Source: Bryobacterales bacterium
GTDB taxonomy: Bacteria > Acidobacteriota > Terriglobia > Bryobacterales > Bryobacteraceae
Length of the DNA stretch: 42,309 nucleotides
NCBI GenBank assembly: GCA_020851555.1
Contig: JADZCM010000026.1
Location: 1-42,309, forward strand
Direction: 5' to 3'
Position numbers and translations under genes: made by a program. The notes under the pieces were generated by a model. It was not told where the DNA came from. It ran no database searches and worked only from the letters and a program-made list of their open reading frames with translations. Shown piece by piece: positions 15,773-25,278 of this stretch; the stretch's first letter is position 1; every line of letters starts with the position of its first letter.

Positions 15773-17028
15773 CAGCGCGCTCCCTGGTCTTCCCGGTAGC
15801 GGCTCAGAACCAGGCACCCGTTCGTGCCGCCGAATCCAAATGAATTGGAGAGCGCGTACTCGATCTTCACGGGCCGCGCCTGGTTGGGTACGTAATCCAG
15901 ATCGCAGTCGGGATCGGGAAACTCGTAGTTGATGGTGGGCGGAGCGATCTGGTCCCGGATGGCGAGCGCCGTGACTCCAGTCTCCAGCCCCCCGGCTCCT
16001 CCGAGCAGGTGGCCGACCATCGACTTGGTGGAACTGATGGCCAGCTTGTAGGCATGCTCCCCGAAAGCCCGTTTGACGGCCAGCGTTTCGATCTTGTCGT
16101 TCAGTTCCGTGGAGGTGCCGTGCGCGTTGATGTAGTCGACCTGCTCCGGGCGGATGCCCGCGTCGCGCAGGGCGTTGCGCATGACACGGTAGGCCCCGTC
16201 GCCGTCCTCGTTGGGCGCCGTGATGTGGTAGGCGTCTCCGCTCATGCCGTAGCCCACGATCTCGGCGATGACCGGCGCGCCGCGCCGCCTGGCCCGTTCC
16301 AGTTCCTCCAGAATCAGGATGCCGGCGCCTTCGCCCACCACGAACCCGTCGCGCTGTTTGTCCCAGGGGCGGCTTGCCTTCTCCGGTTCGTCATTGCGCG
16401 TGGACAGGGCGCGCATGGCGGCGAAGCCTCCGATCCCCATGGGACAGACCGGCGCCTCGGAGCCGCCGCAGATCATGACGTCGGCGTCGCCGCGCTGGAT
16501 GATCTTGAAGGAGTCGCCGACGGCGTGGGCGCTGGTAGTGCAGGCGGTCGCAGTGGCCGAGTTGGGACCCTTCGCACCAGTGCGGATGGAGACATACCCC
16601 GAGGCCAGGTTGACGATGGCCGCCGGAATGAAGAAGGGCGATATGCGGCCGGGCCCGCGTTCGAGCAGGTTGCGGTGCTCGCGCTCGATCACCTCAAAAC
16701 CGCCGATTCCGCTGCCGATGTAGACCCCCGCCTGCTCGGCGTCCTCCGGCGTCAGCCGCAGGCGGGCCATGGACATGGCGAAATCCGTGGCCGCGATGGC
16801 GAACTGGATGAAGCGGCCCATCTTCTTGATTTCTTTGCGCTCGACGAAATCTTCCGGCCGGAAGCCGGTGATCTCCCCGGCAATCCGGCAGGCGAACTGC
16901 GACGCATCGAAGGCGGTGATACGCGAAATGCCGTTTGCACCGGCGCGGATCGCGCTCCAGCACTCCTCGGTACCCACTCCGACCGGACAGAGCAAACCTA
17001 CGCCGGTGACCACAACTCTTCGCGGCAA
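15772..17028 (-). CDS. fabF: 3-oxoacyl-[acyl-carrier-protein] synthase II
   Basis: A 418-residue ketoacyl-ACP synthase II, the condensing enzyme that elongates acyl-ACP with malonyl-ACP in fatty-acid synthesis. The catalytic triad is complete and at the same residue numbers as E. coli FabF: Cys163 (TACTTSAH), His303 (NAHGTSTELND) and His340 (STKSMVGHLLG). The end has NSFGFGGTNG, the usual FabF active-site loop. The start is a TTG at 17028, with AAGGGGG upstream; no better ATG exists. It follows acpP by 31 bases and overlaps the membrane protein gene by one base, forming an acpP-fabF-membrane protein operon. Confidence 0.96.
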   Translation of the reverse strand: MPRRVVVTGVGLLCPVGVGTEECWSAIRAGANGISRITAFDASQFACRIAGEITGFRPEDFVERKEIKKMGRFIQFAIAATDFAMSMARLRLTPEDAEQAGVYIGSGIGGFEVIEREHRNLLERGPGRISPFFIPAAIVNLASGYVSIRTGAKGPNSATATACTTSAHAVGDSFKIIQRGDADVMICGGSEAPVCPMGIGGFAAMRALSTRNDEPEKASRPWDKQRDGFVVGEGAGILILEELERARRRGAPVIAEIVGYGMSGDAYHITAPNEDGDGAYRVMRNALRDAGIRPEQVDYINAHGTSTELNDKIETLAVKRAFGEHAYKLAISSTKSMVGHLLGGAGGLETGVTALAIRDQIAPPTINYEFPDPDCDLDYVPNQARPVKIEYALSNSFGFGGTNGCLVLSRYREDQGAR

Positions 17029-17059
17029 GATGGAAACCCCCTTGGGAAATGCAGGCGGA

Positions 17060-17299
17060 CTACTTCTTTGCGCCCTTGGCTTCGATGTAGTCGATCGCGT
17101 CTTTGACCGTGGTGATCTTCTCGGCGTCCTCGTCCGGAATGTCGAGTTCGAAGGCCTCCTCGAAGGCCATGACCAGTTCGACTATATCGAGCGAGTCCGC
17201 GCCCAGGTCGTCCACGAAGGAGGCGCCGCCGTCGACCTGTCCCTCGTCCACGCCCAACTGCTCGACGATGATCTTCTTGACTCTCTGCTCAACAGACAT
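17060..17299 (-). CDS. acpP: Acyl carrier protein
   Basis: A 79-residue acidic acyl carrier protein. The phosphopantetheine serine lies in the canonical [17 protein letters not shown] motif, and helix III is [17 protein letters not shown]. The ATG at 17299 follows a very strong GGGGAGG ribosome-binding site and gives the standard length; a longer in-frame start at 17359 would add 20 unrelated residues. It carries growing fatty acyl chains in the cytoplasm and is followed by fabF, the common bacterial arrangement. Confidence 0.97.
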   Translation of the reverse strand: MSVEQRVKKIIVEQLGVDEGQVDGGASFVDDLGADSLDIVELVMAFEEAFELDIPDEDAEKITTVKDAIDYIEAKGAKK

Positions 17300-17365
17300 G
17301 AAACCTCCCCATGTACCTGCAAACTGATTGATTCTAGCGATGATTGGCCGCCGCCGCAAGTGCTT

Positions 17366-17397
17366 GCCGCCTGAACGGTTCCCAACCGGGAGGCGGC
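17366..17397. terminator. Large interrupted hairpin between the RND pump operon and acpP
   Basis: GCCGCCT (17366-17372) pairs with AGGCGGC (17391-17397), and inside it CGGTT (17376-17380) pairs with AACCG (17384-17388) around a CCC loop, with a small GAA/GG internal loop. It lies downstream of the pump-gene stop (17429) and upstream of acpP on the same strand, so it could separate the two operons. No U-run follows, so intrinsic termination is not assured. Confidence 0.45.
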
Positions 17398-17428
17398 GCT
17401 CCGCGCGTCCTTTTCCTCCCCGGCGCCC

Positions 17429-20400
17429 TCATTCCGAAACCCCGGCGCGGGGCCGTTCAAACCAGCGATACAACACCGGGAGGATGACCAGCGTCAGCAA
17501 AGTCGATGTCAGCAGTCCCCCGACGACGACCGTGGCAAGCGGCCGCTGAACCTCAGATCCGGGCCCCGTGGCGTAAAGCATCGGAATCAGGCTGAAAACG
17601 GCGATTGCGGCGGTCATCAGCACGGGCCGCAGCCGGTCTTCGCTTCCCTGGACCACCGCGTCCCGGACGGAAGCGCCCTCCTCCCGAAGTTGGACGATGC
17701 GCGAGACCAGCACCATGCCGTTGAGTAGAGCAACGCCGAACAGGACGATGAACCCCACCGAGGCGGGAACGGACAGGTAGAGCCCGGACACATACAGCGC
17801 GAATACCCCGCCAATCAGGGCGAAGGGGAGATTCAGAATGATCAGCAGCGCCAGCCGCACCGACTGAAATGTCAGAAACAGCATCAGCAGAATCAGGCCG
17901 ATCACGACTGGAGCAATGACCATGAGCTTGGCCATCGCGCGTTGTTGATTCTCGAATTGCCCGCCCCAGGTGGTGTAGTAGCCGGCCGGCAGCTTGACCT
18001 GTCTCTGAATGGCCTGGCGGGCTTCGGCCACGTAGCCGCCGATGTCCCGGTCGTGGATGTTGATCTCGACGCCGATGCGGCGCAGTCCGTTCTCCCGGCT
18101 CACCTGCACCGGCCCCTGCACTACTTCAATTGCGGCAAGCTGGCTCAGCGGCACGTTGTATCCGTCCCGCGCCGGCACCAGGGTGTTCCCGATGGTGTCC
18201 ACCGAGTTGCGATGCTCGGGCGGGTAACGGACCGCGACGTCAAAGGCGCGGTTCCCCTCGTACAGCTTGGTCGCGGCCTTGCCGCCGACGGAGATCTCCA
18301 GGATGCGCAGCACGTCGGCGGCGTTCATGCCATGGCGCGCGATCTTGCCGCGGTCGACCAGAACCGAGAGATAGGGCTGTCCCGCGACGCGTTCCACTAC
18401 CAGGTCCGCGGTCCCCCTGATGTTGCGGAGCACCGCGCCGATCTCCTCGGCTTTCTGGCCAAGGACGTCCATGTCGTCGCCAAACAGCTTCACGATGAGT
18501 TGGGCGCGCGTGCCGGCGACCAACTCGTCAATACGGCACTGAATGGGCTGGCTGAAGCTGAACGCCACGCCCGGAATTGTGGCAACCGCCTCCCGCATCT
18601 TCTGCGTAAGCTCGTCGCGGTCCCCCGCTGTCTTCCATTCCTTGCGGGGCAGAAGGATGCCCGTGAATCCTGTCTTGTCCACGCCCCGCGCCTCCAGGGC
18701 GATTCCGGTCTGGCCGGTTCGGGAGACGACCGTCTCCAGTTCCGGAAAACTCCTCAGCTTCTTTTCGACAAGGTTGTTGACGTCGAGCGCCTTGTCCAGC
18801 GAAATACCCGGCAGGAGCTGCACATCCATGTCGAAGGCGCCTTCATCCATGATTGGAATGAACTCCGTGCCGAGGCGCGGCAGCGCGAACAACGCCGCCG
18901 CCAGCGCCAGGCCCGCCAGCGAGACCACCACCGCTCCGCGCCTCATGGCCCAGGCGAGAATGGGCTCGTAGGCCCTCCTGGCCCCGCGCATCACGATGCT
19001 TTCCTTCTCCGGGCCGGGCCTCAGGACCAAGAGGCAAAGCGTGGGAATGACGAAGATCGACAGGCCAAGCGAGGAGAGCAGCACGACGGTCTTGGTCAGC
19101 GCGAGCGGGGTGAACATCTTCCCTTCCAGTCCTTCCAGGGCGAAGATGGGCAGGAAAGTCACGGCGATAATCAGTTCCCCGAAAATGGTGGGCTTGCGCA
19201 CCTCGAGCACGGCCTTCAACACCGTGGAGAGCCGGTGCCTGGGGTTGGGATCGGCGCTCAGGCGCCTTTGCACGTTTTCGACTTGAATAATCGTGGCGTC
19301 GATGATCATCCCGATCGAGATGACCAATCCGCCCAGAGACATGAGATTGGCGTCCAGCCCGATCCACCTCATCACAATGAAAGTCAGGAGGAACGAGAGG
19401 GGCAGAGCGAGCAGCACCACGGCCGCGCCGCGCAGGCTCCGCAGCATGAGGTAAAGAACGATCACGACCAGAATCGCCCCCTCGATCAACGCCTTGGTGA
19501 CGGTTCCCACGCTGCTCGAGACGATGCCCGAACGGTCGTAGTAGGGGACGATTCTGATGCCGGAGGGAAGAATGTTGCCGCTGTTGATCTCCCGCACCTT
19601 CTCTTTCACCGCCCGCACGACGGCGCGGCCGTTCCCGCCCCGCAGCATCATCACGATGCCGCCGACCGCCTCGTTCTCGCCGTTTAGAAGAGCCGCGCCC
19701 TGCCGGACGGCTTCGCCCGCCTGCACGTTGGCAACGTCGCGGACAAAGACGGGCGTGCCCGCCCGCGCGGCCAGCACGACATTCCCGATATCGTCTTCCG
19801 ACTTGAACAGGCCGACGCCGCGCACGATGTACTGCTCATCGAAGCGGTCGAGGACATTGCCGCCGACATTCTCGTTGTTCTTCCCGATTGCTTCGTACAC
19901 GTCGTCGAGCGTCAGACGGTAGGCGATCAGCTTGGCCGGGTCGACCATCACCTGGTACTGCTTGAAATACCCGCCGAAGGAGTTGACTTCGTTGACGCCC
20001 GGGACGCTCTTCAGCAGCGGCGTCACCACCCATTCCTGAAGCGTGCGCAAGTCCGTCAGGTAGCGTTTGCGGGCCTCGGGATCGGCGGGCATTGCCGGAC
20101 CCTGCAAGGTGTATTGATAGATCTCGCCCATCGCCGTTGCGATGGGCCCCATGCTCACCGTGGCGGATCCGGGCATCGCGGATTTCGCCTCGTCCAGCCG
20201 TTGAAAGACCAACTGGCGGGCGAAATAGATGTCGACGTTGTCCTTGAACACAATCGTGACCACCGAGAGTCCGAACTTCGTGACGGACCGCATCTGCACC
20301 ACGTCCGGCAGCCCCCGCATTGCGTTTTCGATGGGAAAGGTGATGGACCGCTCGATTTCCAGGGCCGAAAGCCCCGCGGCGGTGCTGAGAATTTCGACCT

Positions 20401-20536
20401 GAACATTGGTGACGTCAGGAAAGGCGTCGATGGGGAGGTTGGCGTAGGAATAGACCCCGAAGGCGATCAAAACCAGAACCCCCAGGACCACCAGGCTCCT
20501 CTGTTTCAAAGTCAGCGCGATGATCTTCTCAAGCAT
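17429..20536 (-). CDS. Heavy-metal RND efflux pump, inner-membrane subunit (CzcA/CusA family)
   Basis: A 1035-residue HME-type RND proton antiporter with the family start (SYANLPIDAFPDVTNVQVE) and twelve membrane segments in two halves. Helix 4 carries the acidic proton-relay residues in IGMIIDATIIQVEN (Asp and Glu kept). Of the CusA copper-binding methionine trio only the third equivalent is seen (ARHGMNAADV); the position in the R-I-D-M segment is Glu (RIDELVAGT), so the Cu/Ag type is not supported and the metal remains open (Zn, Co, Ni or Cd possible). It pairs with the adaptor encoded three bases upstream and the outer-membrane factor above that, forming a complete export complex from periplasm or cytoplasm to the outside. 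Confidence 0.92.
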   Translation of the reverse strand: MLEKIIALTLKQRSLVVLGVLVLIAFGVYSYANLPIDAFPDVTNVQVEILSTAAGLSALEIERSITFPIENAMRGLPDVVQMRSVTKFGLSVVTIVFKDNVDIYFARQLVFQRLDEAKSAMPGSATVSMGPIATAMGEIYQYTLQGPAMPADPEARKRYLTDLRTLQEWVVTPLLKSVPGVNEVNSFGGYFKQYQVMVDPAKLIAYRLTLDDVYEAIGKNNENVGGNVLDRFDEQYIVRGVGLFKSEDDIGNVVLAARAGTPVFVRDVANVQAGEAVRQGAALLNGENEAVGGIVMMLRGGNGRAVVRAVKEKVREINSGNILPSGIRIVPYYDRSGIVSSSVGTVTKALIEGAILVVIVLYLMLRSLRGAAVVLLALPLSFLLTFIVMRWIGLDANLMSLGGLVISIGMIIDATIIQVENVQRRLSADPNPRHRLSTVLKAVLEVRKPTIFGELIIAVTFLPIFALEGLEGKMFTPLALTKTVVLLSSLGLSIFVIPTLCLLVLRPGPEKESIVMRGARRAYEPILAWAMRRGAVVVSLAGLALAAALFALPRLGTEFIPIMDEGAFDMDVQLLPGISLDKALDVNNLVEKKLRSFPELETVVSRTGQTGIALEARGVDKTGFTGILLPRKEWKTAGDRDELTQKMREAVATIPGVAFSFSQPIQCRIDELVAGTRAQLIVKLFGDDMDVLGQKAEEIGAVLRNIRGTADLVVERVAGQPYLSVLVDRGKIARHGMNAADVLRILEISVGGKAATKLYEGNRAFDVAVRYPPEHRNSVDTIGNTLVPARDGYNVPLSQLAAIEVVQGPVQVSRENGLRRIGVEINIHDRDIGGYVAEARQAIQRQVKLPAGYYTTWGGQFENQQRAMAKLMVIAPVVIGLILLMLFLTFQSVRLALLIILNLPFALIGGVFALYVSGLYLSVPASVGFIVLFGVALLNGMVLVSRIVQLREEGASVRDAVVQGSEDRLRPVLMTAAIAVFSLIPMLYATGPGSEVQRPLATVVVGGLLTSTLLTLVILPVLYRWFERPRAGVSE

Positions 20537-20539
20537 GGC

Positions 20540-21853
20540 TCACTCGTCTCCGCCCTCGATGAGGTGCTTGAGGAACTCGGTCTTCACGAGGAAGCTGCCG
20601 CGGCTTACCACCGGCTCGCCCGCCGTGAGTCCGGCACGGATTGCCGTGAAGCCCTGGGCTTCGATCCCCGTTTGCACCTCGCGCCTTTGAAACTCGACGT
20701 CAGAGGTGCGCACGAAGACCACGGGCCTGCCGTCTATCTGCTGAATGGCCGAACTCGGAATCGCCAGAATGGGGGCGGTCTGCTCCACCGGAATGTCCAC
20801 CGTGGCGAACATTTCCAGCTTAAGCAGGCCGCTTGCGTTCTCGGCCAGGCAGCGCACCTTCGCCGTCCGCGTCTTGGGGTCGATGATATCGGCAACGTAG
20901 GTGATCTTTCCGGCGAAAGCCGCCTGGGGATAAGATGCTACCCGCACCCGGACGCTCTGGCCCGTGCGAATCTGGGAGAGGTCTTTTTCATACACGTCGG
21001 CCAGAACCCAGACCGCCGACATGTCGGTAATGGCGAGCAGTTCCGTTCCCTGCTCCACCGCCTCGCTGCCGACGGCGTGCAGGCTGGTGACCACGCCGGC
21101 AAACGGCGCCTTCAGTATGCTGTGCGACGCCGTGTGGCCGGGACCTGCCCGCCCGGCCGGCAACTTGGCCAGATCCGCCTCCGTCCATCCAAAACGGTGG
21201 ATCTGCGCGGCGATCTTGGCCGCCATCGCCTGTGCTCCGGCAACCCTCGCTTCGGCGTCCTTGACTTCAGCCTCGCGAAGATCGTGGATGGTCTGTGCAA
21301 CCGCTCCCACCTTCAGCATCTCCCGGCTCCGCTCGAAGACTTTCCTCTTGACTTCGAGGTCGGTCAGGCTGCGCTCCAGTTCGGCTCGCGCCCCTTGATA
21401 GTCGCCGATAGCGAGCCCCAGTTCGACGTTGTCGTACTCCACCAAAGGTGCGCCGGCCGGCACGCGATCTCCCAGTCTGACGAAGATGTTCTCAATGAGG
21501 CCTCGCGCCAGGGCCCGTACGTGGGCCACGCGGGATGGATCTTCGCTTACGACGCCGGTCGCCGAAAGCATCACCTGCAACTTGCGAAGGGCGGCGGGTT
21601 CGACGGCGATGCCAAGATCCTTCTGGGCGCCGCCGCTGATCCGGACGGTCTCGGACGGAGCTTCCGCACCTGCGGACTGAGGCGATTCGGCCACAACCAC
21701 ATTACCGGAGGTTCGGGAGGAAGAGGCGGACCCGGCAAACATGGAGTAGAGGAAGGCGCCGAGGACGGCTCCGGCGGCCAGCGCGACGAGCAGACTGACG
21801 GCTCGCGCAGTGCGAATGCCTGACGTTTGCTTCTTAATATCCGGGCTTTCCAT
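20540..21853 (-). CDS. RND efflux periplasmic adaptor (CzcB/CusB family)
   Basis: A 437-residue membrane-fusion protein with an N-terminal anchor (about 17-37, AVSLLVALAAGAVLGAFLYS). Family features are an RVAHVRALARGLIENIFVRLGD lipoyl half, a helical hairpin (about 165-230, coiled-coil-like), HSILKAPFAGVVTSL in the second lipoyl half, and beta-barrel segments VWVLADVYEKDLSQIRTG and VRVRVASYP. It joins the inner pump to the outer-membrane channel. No His- or Met-rich N-terminal metal-binding region is present, unlike some CzcB/CusB proteins. The ATG overlaps the preceding stop as TAATG, and the pump gene follows three bases after its stop. Confidence 0.92.
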   Translation of the reverse strand: MESPDIKKQTSGIRTARAVSLLVALAAGAVLGAFLYSMFAGSASSSRTSGNVVVAESPQSAGAEAPSETVRISGGAQKDLGIAVEPAALRKLQVMLSATGVVSEDPSRVAHVRALARGLIENIFVRLGDRVPAGAPLVEYDNVELGLAIGDYQGARAELERSLTDLEVKRKVFERSREMLKVGAVAQTIHDLREAEVKDAEARVAGAQAMAAKIAAQIHRFGWTEADLAKLPAGRAGPGHTASHSILKAPFAGVVTSLHAVGSEAVEQGTELLAITDMSAVWVLADVYEKDLSQIRTGQSVRVRVASYPQAAFAGKITYVADIIDPKTRTAKVRCLAENASGLLKLEMFATVDIPVEQTAPILAIPSSAIQQIDGRPVVFVRTSDVEFQRREVQTGIEAQGFTAIRAGLTAGEPVVSRGSFLVKTEFLKHLIEGGDE

Positions 21854-23139
21854 TATTCATCTCCTGATCCAATGGCGCTGGCCAGTTCGTACAAGCTCAT
21901 GCGCTCGTCGAAGAGGGCCTGGTTGTAAGTGTGCAGAGCATCCCGATAAGTCCTCTGGGCGTCCAGATAGTCAATGAGAGATGCGCCTCCCAGGTTGTAA
22001 GAGGTGAGAGTCGCTTTACTTGCGCTCTCCGCTTTCGTCAAGTGCTGCGTCCGGATGTACTCGACCCGCTGCCGGTTCACCTGGACCGCGTTGTAAGCCT
22101 GTTGCACTTCAAGCCGAACCTGTACCCGCAAGGCGGCGTCCAGGTTGCCGGCCCGCTTCCGCTCAGCTTCCGCCCGCAGTACTCCGCCCTCGTTGCGGTT
22201 GAAGACCCGCAAGGGCACCGTGACGCCCAGGACAAAGCTATTGTCGGGGCCGCTTCTTTTGTAACCACCGCCGACCGTTACATTCGGAGACCGGAGTGCC
22301 CGTTGCAGCCGGGTCTCGGTATCGGCCCGCGCTCGCTGCTGGAGCGCCGACGCTAAGTCCGGCCGTCTTTCTAAAGCGACGCGGACGAGTTCGTCCAGAG
22401 GCGCCTGCGGAGGAAGCCCCGCTTCCGAGGCCTGGTCCGCTACCGGTAGAGCGCCCGCGACGTCGATGTCCCGTGACAGATCCGGCGCATTCAACAGCGC
22501 CAGCAGGGCGCTTTTCGCGTCGCGCAGCATCAGGCCGGCCTGGAACACGTCGTCCTGGAATCGAAGCCGCTCGGCCTCGATGCGGTTCAGGTCCAGCGCC
22601 GAGATGTCGCCTTGCTGAAAGCGCACGCGATTCAGATCAATCATCTTCTGGGCCTGCTCCAGAATCGCGCGGGATGTCTCCAGATTGGAGCGGGCCAGCA
22701 CGATGCGCGAGAACGCGCGTTTCACTTCCATCTCGACCCGGCGGACTTGATCCCGGTAAGTGAGTTTCTGCTCCTCCAAGGCCTGCCGGGCCGATTCCGC
22801 ACGCAAGCCGCGGCGCCCGCCCCGCTCAATCTCGTAGTCCATCCGGAGCGTGATCTCCTGTGTACCGAAGAAGCGTCCCGGGTTCGAGCGAATCGGCAGA
22901 TCCTCTTCCTGGAGCGTCATGGAGGGGTTCAGCCGCTTGTTGGCAGCCACTGTGTCCGCCTCCGCCGCCTCGACCTCGTTCTTGGCGGCTGCAATCCGTG
23001 GATTGAAGTCAATCGCCAGCCGGAGAGCCTCCTCCAGCGTGAGGCGGGGCGGGATTACCCTATCCTGGGCCTGAAGACCGGAAGAAAGCAGCCAAACCAA
23101 CAGAAGACAAAACGTGACTCTTAATGCAAAGCTCCTCAT
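21853..23139 (-). CDS. RND efflux outer-membrane channel (CzcC/TolC family)
   Basis: A 428-residue outer-membrane factor with a signal peptide (about 1-24, ending GLQAQ) and two TolC-type repeats. The first repeat starts LTLEEALRLAIDFNPRIAAAKNEVEAAEAD, typical OEP; the second includes LDELVRVALERRPDLASALQ. The end has YNLGGASLIDYLDAQRTYRDALHTYNQA, the CzcC-like signature. It forms the trimeric exit duct of the pump. It follows the cysteine-rich small gene by 54 bases and shares one base with the adaptor gene. Confidence 0.92.
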   Translation of the reverse strand: MRSFALRVTFCLLLVWLLSSGLQAQDRVIPPRLTLEEALRLAIDFNPRIAAAKNEVEAAEADTVAANKRLNPSMTLQEEDLPIRSNPGRFFGTQEITLRMDYEIERGGRRGLRAESARQALEEQKLTYRDQVRRVEMEVKRAFSRIVLARSNLETSRAILEQAQKMIDLNRVRFQQGDISALDLNRIEAERLRFQDDVFQAGLMLRDAKSALLALLNAPDLSRDIDVAGALPVADQASEAGLPPQAPLDELVRVALERRPDLASALQQRARADTETRLQRALRSPNVTVGGGYKRSGPDNSFVLGVTVPLRVFNRNEGGVLRAEAERKRAGNLDAALRVQVRLEVQQAYNAVQVNRQRVEYIRTQHLTKAESASKATLTSYNLGGASLIDYLDAQRTYRDALHTYNQALFDERMSLYELASAIGSGDE

Positions 23140-23193
23140 ACCTCACCTTTTCTACTTGAGGAATTCCCTGCGGAGTGGGGCTTAGGGGAGGAA

Positions 23194-23598
23194 CTAGCAG
23201 CGAAGAGGAGCCGCGCTTGCGTCAAGCTCAGTCATGAGCGTGCAGATGCCGCAGTCTGCTCCAGCGGGTGGCTGAAAACAGCCCGGCAGGGGCAGCGGCG
23301 CAATCACAGGGCTTGGCGGCGCGCCGGCCGCGCAGCCCGCCGGCATGGGACGCCAGGCCGAGGCCAGGGGTACATCCAGGCAACCGTGGCAATCCGATGC
23401 GGCGGGAGAAGAAAGCAGGGGCGAAGCGGGCTGCGGCTCGGGATTGGGCACATTTCCGAAACCGCAGCAAGGCGCGTAGGGGTCCTCAAAGTCCGCGTGC
23501 CCGCGAGCGTAACACAGCACCGGCATCCACGGCCCTGTAGTCAACACCAATAGAGCTGCACTTACAACCCGAAGCCAGCGCCGGTGGATGAGGACCAC
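23194..23598 (-). CDS. Cysteine-rich exported protein heading the metal-efflux operon
   Basis: A 134-residue protein from a GTG start with an N-terminal hydrophobic segment (about 9-28, LRVVSAALLVLTTGPWMPVL) and a Pro/Ala-rich mature part. It has ten cysteines in CC, C-H-G-C, C-G-I-C and single positions, and a His/Asp/Glu cluster (GHADFEDPYAPCC). No family is recognised. Small exported proteins are known at the head of czc-type operons, so a metal-binding or sensing role is a reasonable inference. TAACCT lies six bases before the GTG, a possible -10 for a near-leaderless mRNA. The 88 bases to the next gene on the left strand (23599-23686) hold this promoter and little else. Confidence 0.6.
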   Translation of the reverse strand: MVLIHRRWLRVVSAALLVLTTGPWMPVLCYARGHADFEDPYAPCCGFGNVPNPEPQPASPLLSSPAASDCHGCLDVPLASAWRPMPAGCAAGAPPSPVIAPLPLPGCFQPPAGADCGICTLMTELDASAAPLRC

Positions 23599-23686
23599 CC
23601 TAACAGGTTACCACGAGCGCCGCCGTCCTATCACCGGACGGCGAAAGGCGCGAAGGCCGGGACCCCGCGCCGGCCCCAGGCCCGCC

Positions 23687-25264
23687 TCACAGCTCCCATC
23701 CCGGCCTGTACTCGCGAGTGAGGTACTTGTTGGCCTCAGGGAGGTTGGTGATCTTCATGGCGGCGCTGTCGTAGAGCACCTTGATGGGAGCCGGATACGT
23801 CCGCACTCCGCTCTTGGCCTTGCCGGCGCGCAGGGCGACGGCCGCGAGGCATACCGTTTCCGATATCGGTCCCGCGTTCAGGAAGTCCCCGGGAGACCGC
23901 TCGCCTCCTTTGAAGGCCGTGATCCACAGGTCGTTGGCGCGGCTGGGGACTTGCGCCGAGGGGGGACTCTGCGCCTGTCTGCCTCTGCCGGCCTCTCTCG
24001 GGGTTGCCGCCGCCTCCCTCCACAGCGGCTCGGCGCCCTTCGCCGTAATCAGCCGGGGCGCGCCTCCCGCGGCAAGAATCTTGCCCTTGTCGCCTACGTA
24101 GAGCAACCCGCCGGGGGGTACTGCGGCGGTGTCGGCATCCAGCTCCGGAATCCGCGGCTGCATCCCGCCGTCGTACCAGAACACGCTCAGCGGCTGCATG
24201 CCGGGCGGAGGCCCGAACTCGAAATGGATGACGCTTGCCGTCGGAAAGGCGAAGTCGTTCTCCACCGGGTTGGCCACGTGGTCGATGACGTTGCAGGTGT
24301 GGGTGCTCCAGGCACGCGCGCTGATGGGCGGGCCCATGTTCAGCGCCGTGAACACCGGCCACAGGCTGTAGATGCCCACGTCGGCGATGCACCCGCCGCC
24401 GAAATCGTACCAGCTTCGGAACACCATGTGCGTGTACGAGGGATGATACGGCCGGTCGACCGCCGGCCCCAGCCATAACTGCCAGTCCATGCCGGCAGGA
24501 ACCGGAGGCCGGTCCTTGGGCAGTTCCGTGAATTGCTCCCAGACCGGCCGGTCTGTCCAATTGTGGATCTCCCGCAACGGCCCGATGACGCCTTCCTTAA
24601 TGGCCCCGATGATCCGCTCGGTTGCTCCTCCCTGCCCGTATGCCATGAAGTGCGTGGGGAGGTTCATCTTGCGGGCGGTCTCGATCACCAGCCGCGCCTC
24701 GTTCATGCGGTTGGCAAGCGGCTTGTGCACCAGGATGGGTTTCTTCAGCTTCATGGCCGCCAGCCCGATGGCCGCGTGCAAGTGGTCGGGCGTCATGATC
24801 TTGACGCAATCCACGTCCTTATGCTTGTCGAGCAGTTCCCGGAAGTCGTTGTAAGCGGCACAGCCCTTATAGCTTTCGTAGCCCTTCTGCCTGGCGTAGT
24901 AGGCCTCAACGACCTCCTTGAACTGGTCCCTGCCGGAACGGACCCCGGTGTCCCCCTCGCCCCAACCGGGCCGTTCCAGCACCCGGCGGATGGTGTTGCG
25001 GGTGCCGTACTTGGACCAGTCCAGGTAGTCCTGGCTGTCCTTGACCACGTCGCAGGCGGCGACGATCTGAACGCGGGGATCCTGGAGCAGTCCGGTGACC
25101 AGTTCGCGGGTGCCTTCCGTGCCGCAGCCGATGTGGGCCATGGTCAGCTTGTCGCTGGGAGGGACAAAACCCTGCCCTCCGAGGACGTGCCTCGGAATGA
25201 TGGAAAAGGCGCCGGTGGCGGCGGCCGTCCCCACGAAATTGCGGCGATTGATTTCTGAATTCAT
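23687..25264 (-). CDS. Tat-exported Gfo/Idh/MocA-family oxidoreductase
   Basis: A 525-residue NAD(P)-dependent sugar oxidoreductase homolog. A twin-arginine signal (RRNFVGTAAATGAFSI) opens the protein, followed by a Rossmann fold (HIGCGTEGTRELVTG) and the family loop KPILVHKPLANR, where the usual E-K-P is H-K-P. The C-terminal domain contains WQLWLGPAVDRPYHPSYTH and GGGCIADVGIYSL, typical of large planctomycete/acidobacterial members. A Pro/Gln-rich insertion lies at about 440-465. The ATG at 25264 follows CCGGGAGGATCGC, a strong ribosome-binding site; a longer frame extends upstream but lacks conservation. It follows the isomerase gene by 14 bases, so the two are one operon. Confidence 0.88.
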   Translation of the reverse strand: MNSEINRRNFVGTAAATGAFSIIPRHVLGGQGFVPPSDKLTMAHIGCGTEGTRELVTGLLQDPRVQIVAACDVVKDSQDYLDWSKYGTRNTIRRVLERPGWGEGDTGVRSGRDQFKEVVEAYYARQKGYESYKGCAAYNDFRELLDKHKDVDCVKIMTPDHLHAAIGLAAMKLKKPILVHKPLANRMNEARLVIETARKMNLPTHFMAYGQGGATERIIGAIKEGVIGPLREIHNWTDRPVWEQFTELPKDRPPVPAGMDWQLWLGPAVDRPYHPSYTHMVFRSWYDFGGGCIADVGIYSLWPVFTALNMGPPISARAWSTHTCNVIDHVANPVENDFAFPTASVIHFEFGPPPGMQPLSVFWYDGGMQPRIPELDADTAAVPPGGLLYVGDKGKILAAGGAPRLITAKGAEPLWREAAATPREAGRGRQAQSPPSAQVPSRANDLWITAFKGGERSPGDFLNAGPISETVCLAAVALRAGKAKSGVRTYPAPIKVLYDSAAMKITNLPEANKYLTREYRPGWEL

Positions 25265-25278
25265 GCGATCCTCCCGGA

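Noticed and set aside
16009..17106. Long plus-strand frame antisense to fabF and acpP
   Set aside because: Low-complexity G/A/V/D/H composition typical of antisense frames in high-GC genes, and it crosses two confidently assigned genes.
15197..17299. Fatty-acid cluster extending into the ABC/PaaK-like operon as one system
   Set aside because: The 177-base gap, a separate ribosome-binding site and a -10-like element before the ATPase gene indicate separate units, although read-through on the same strand is possible.
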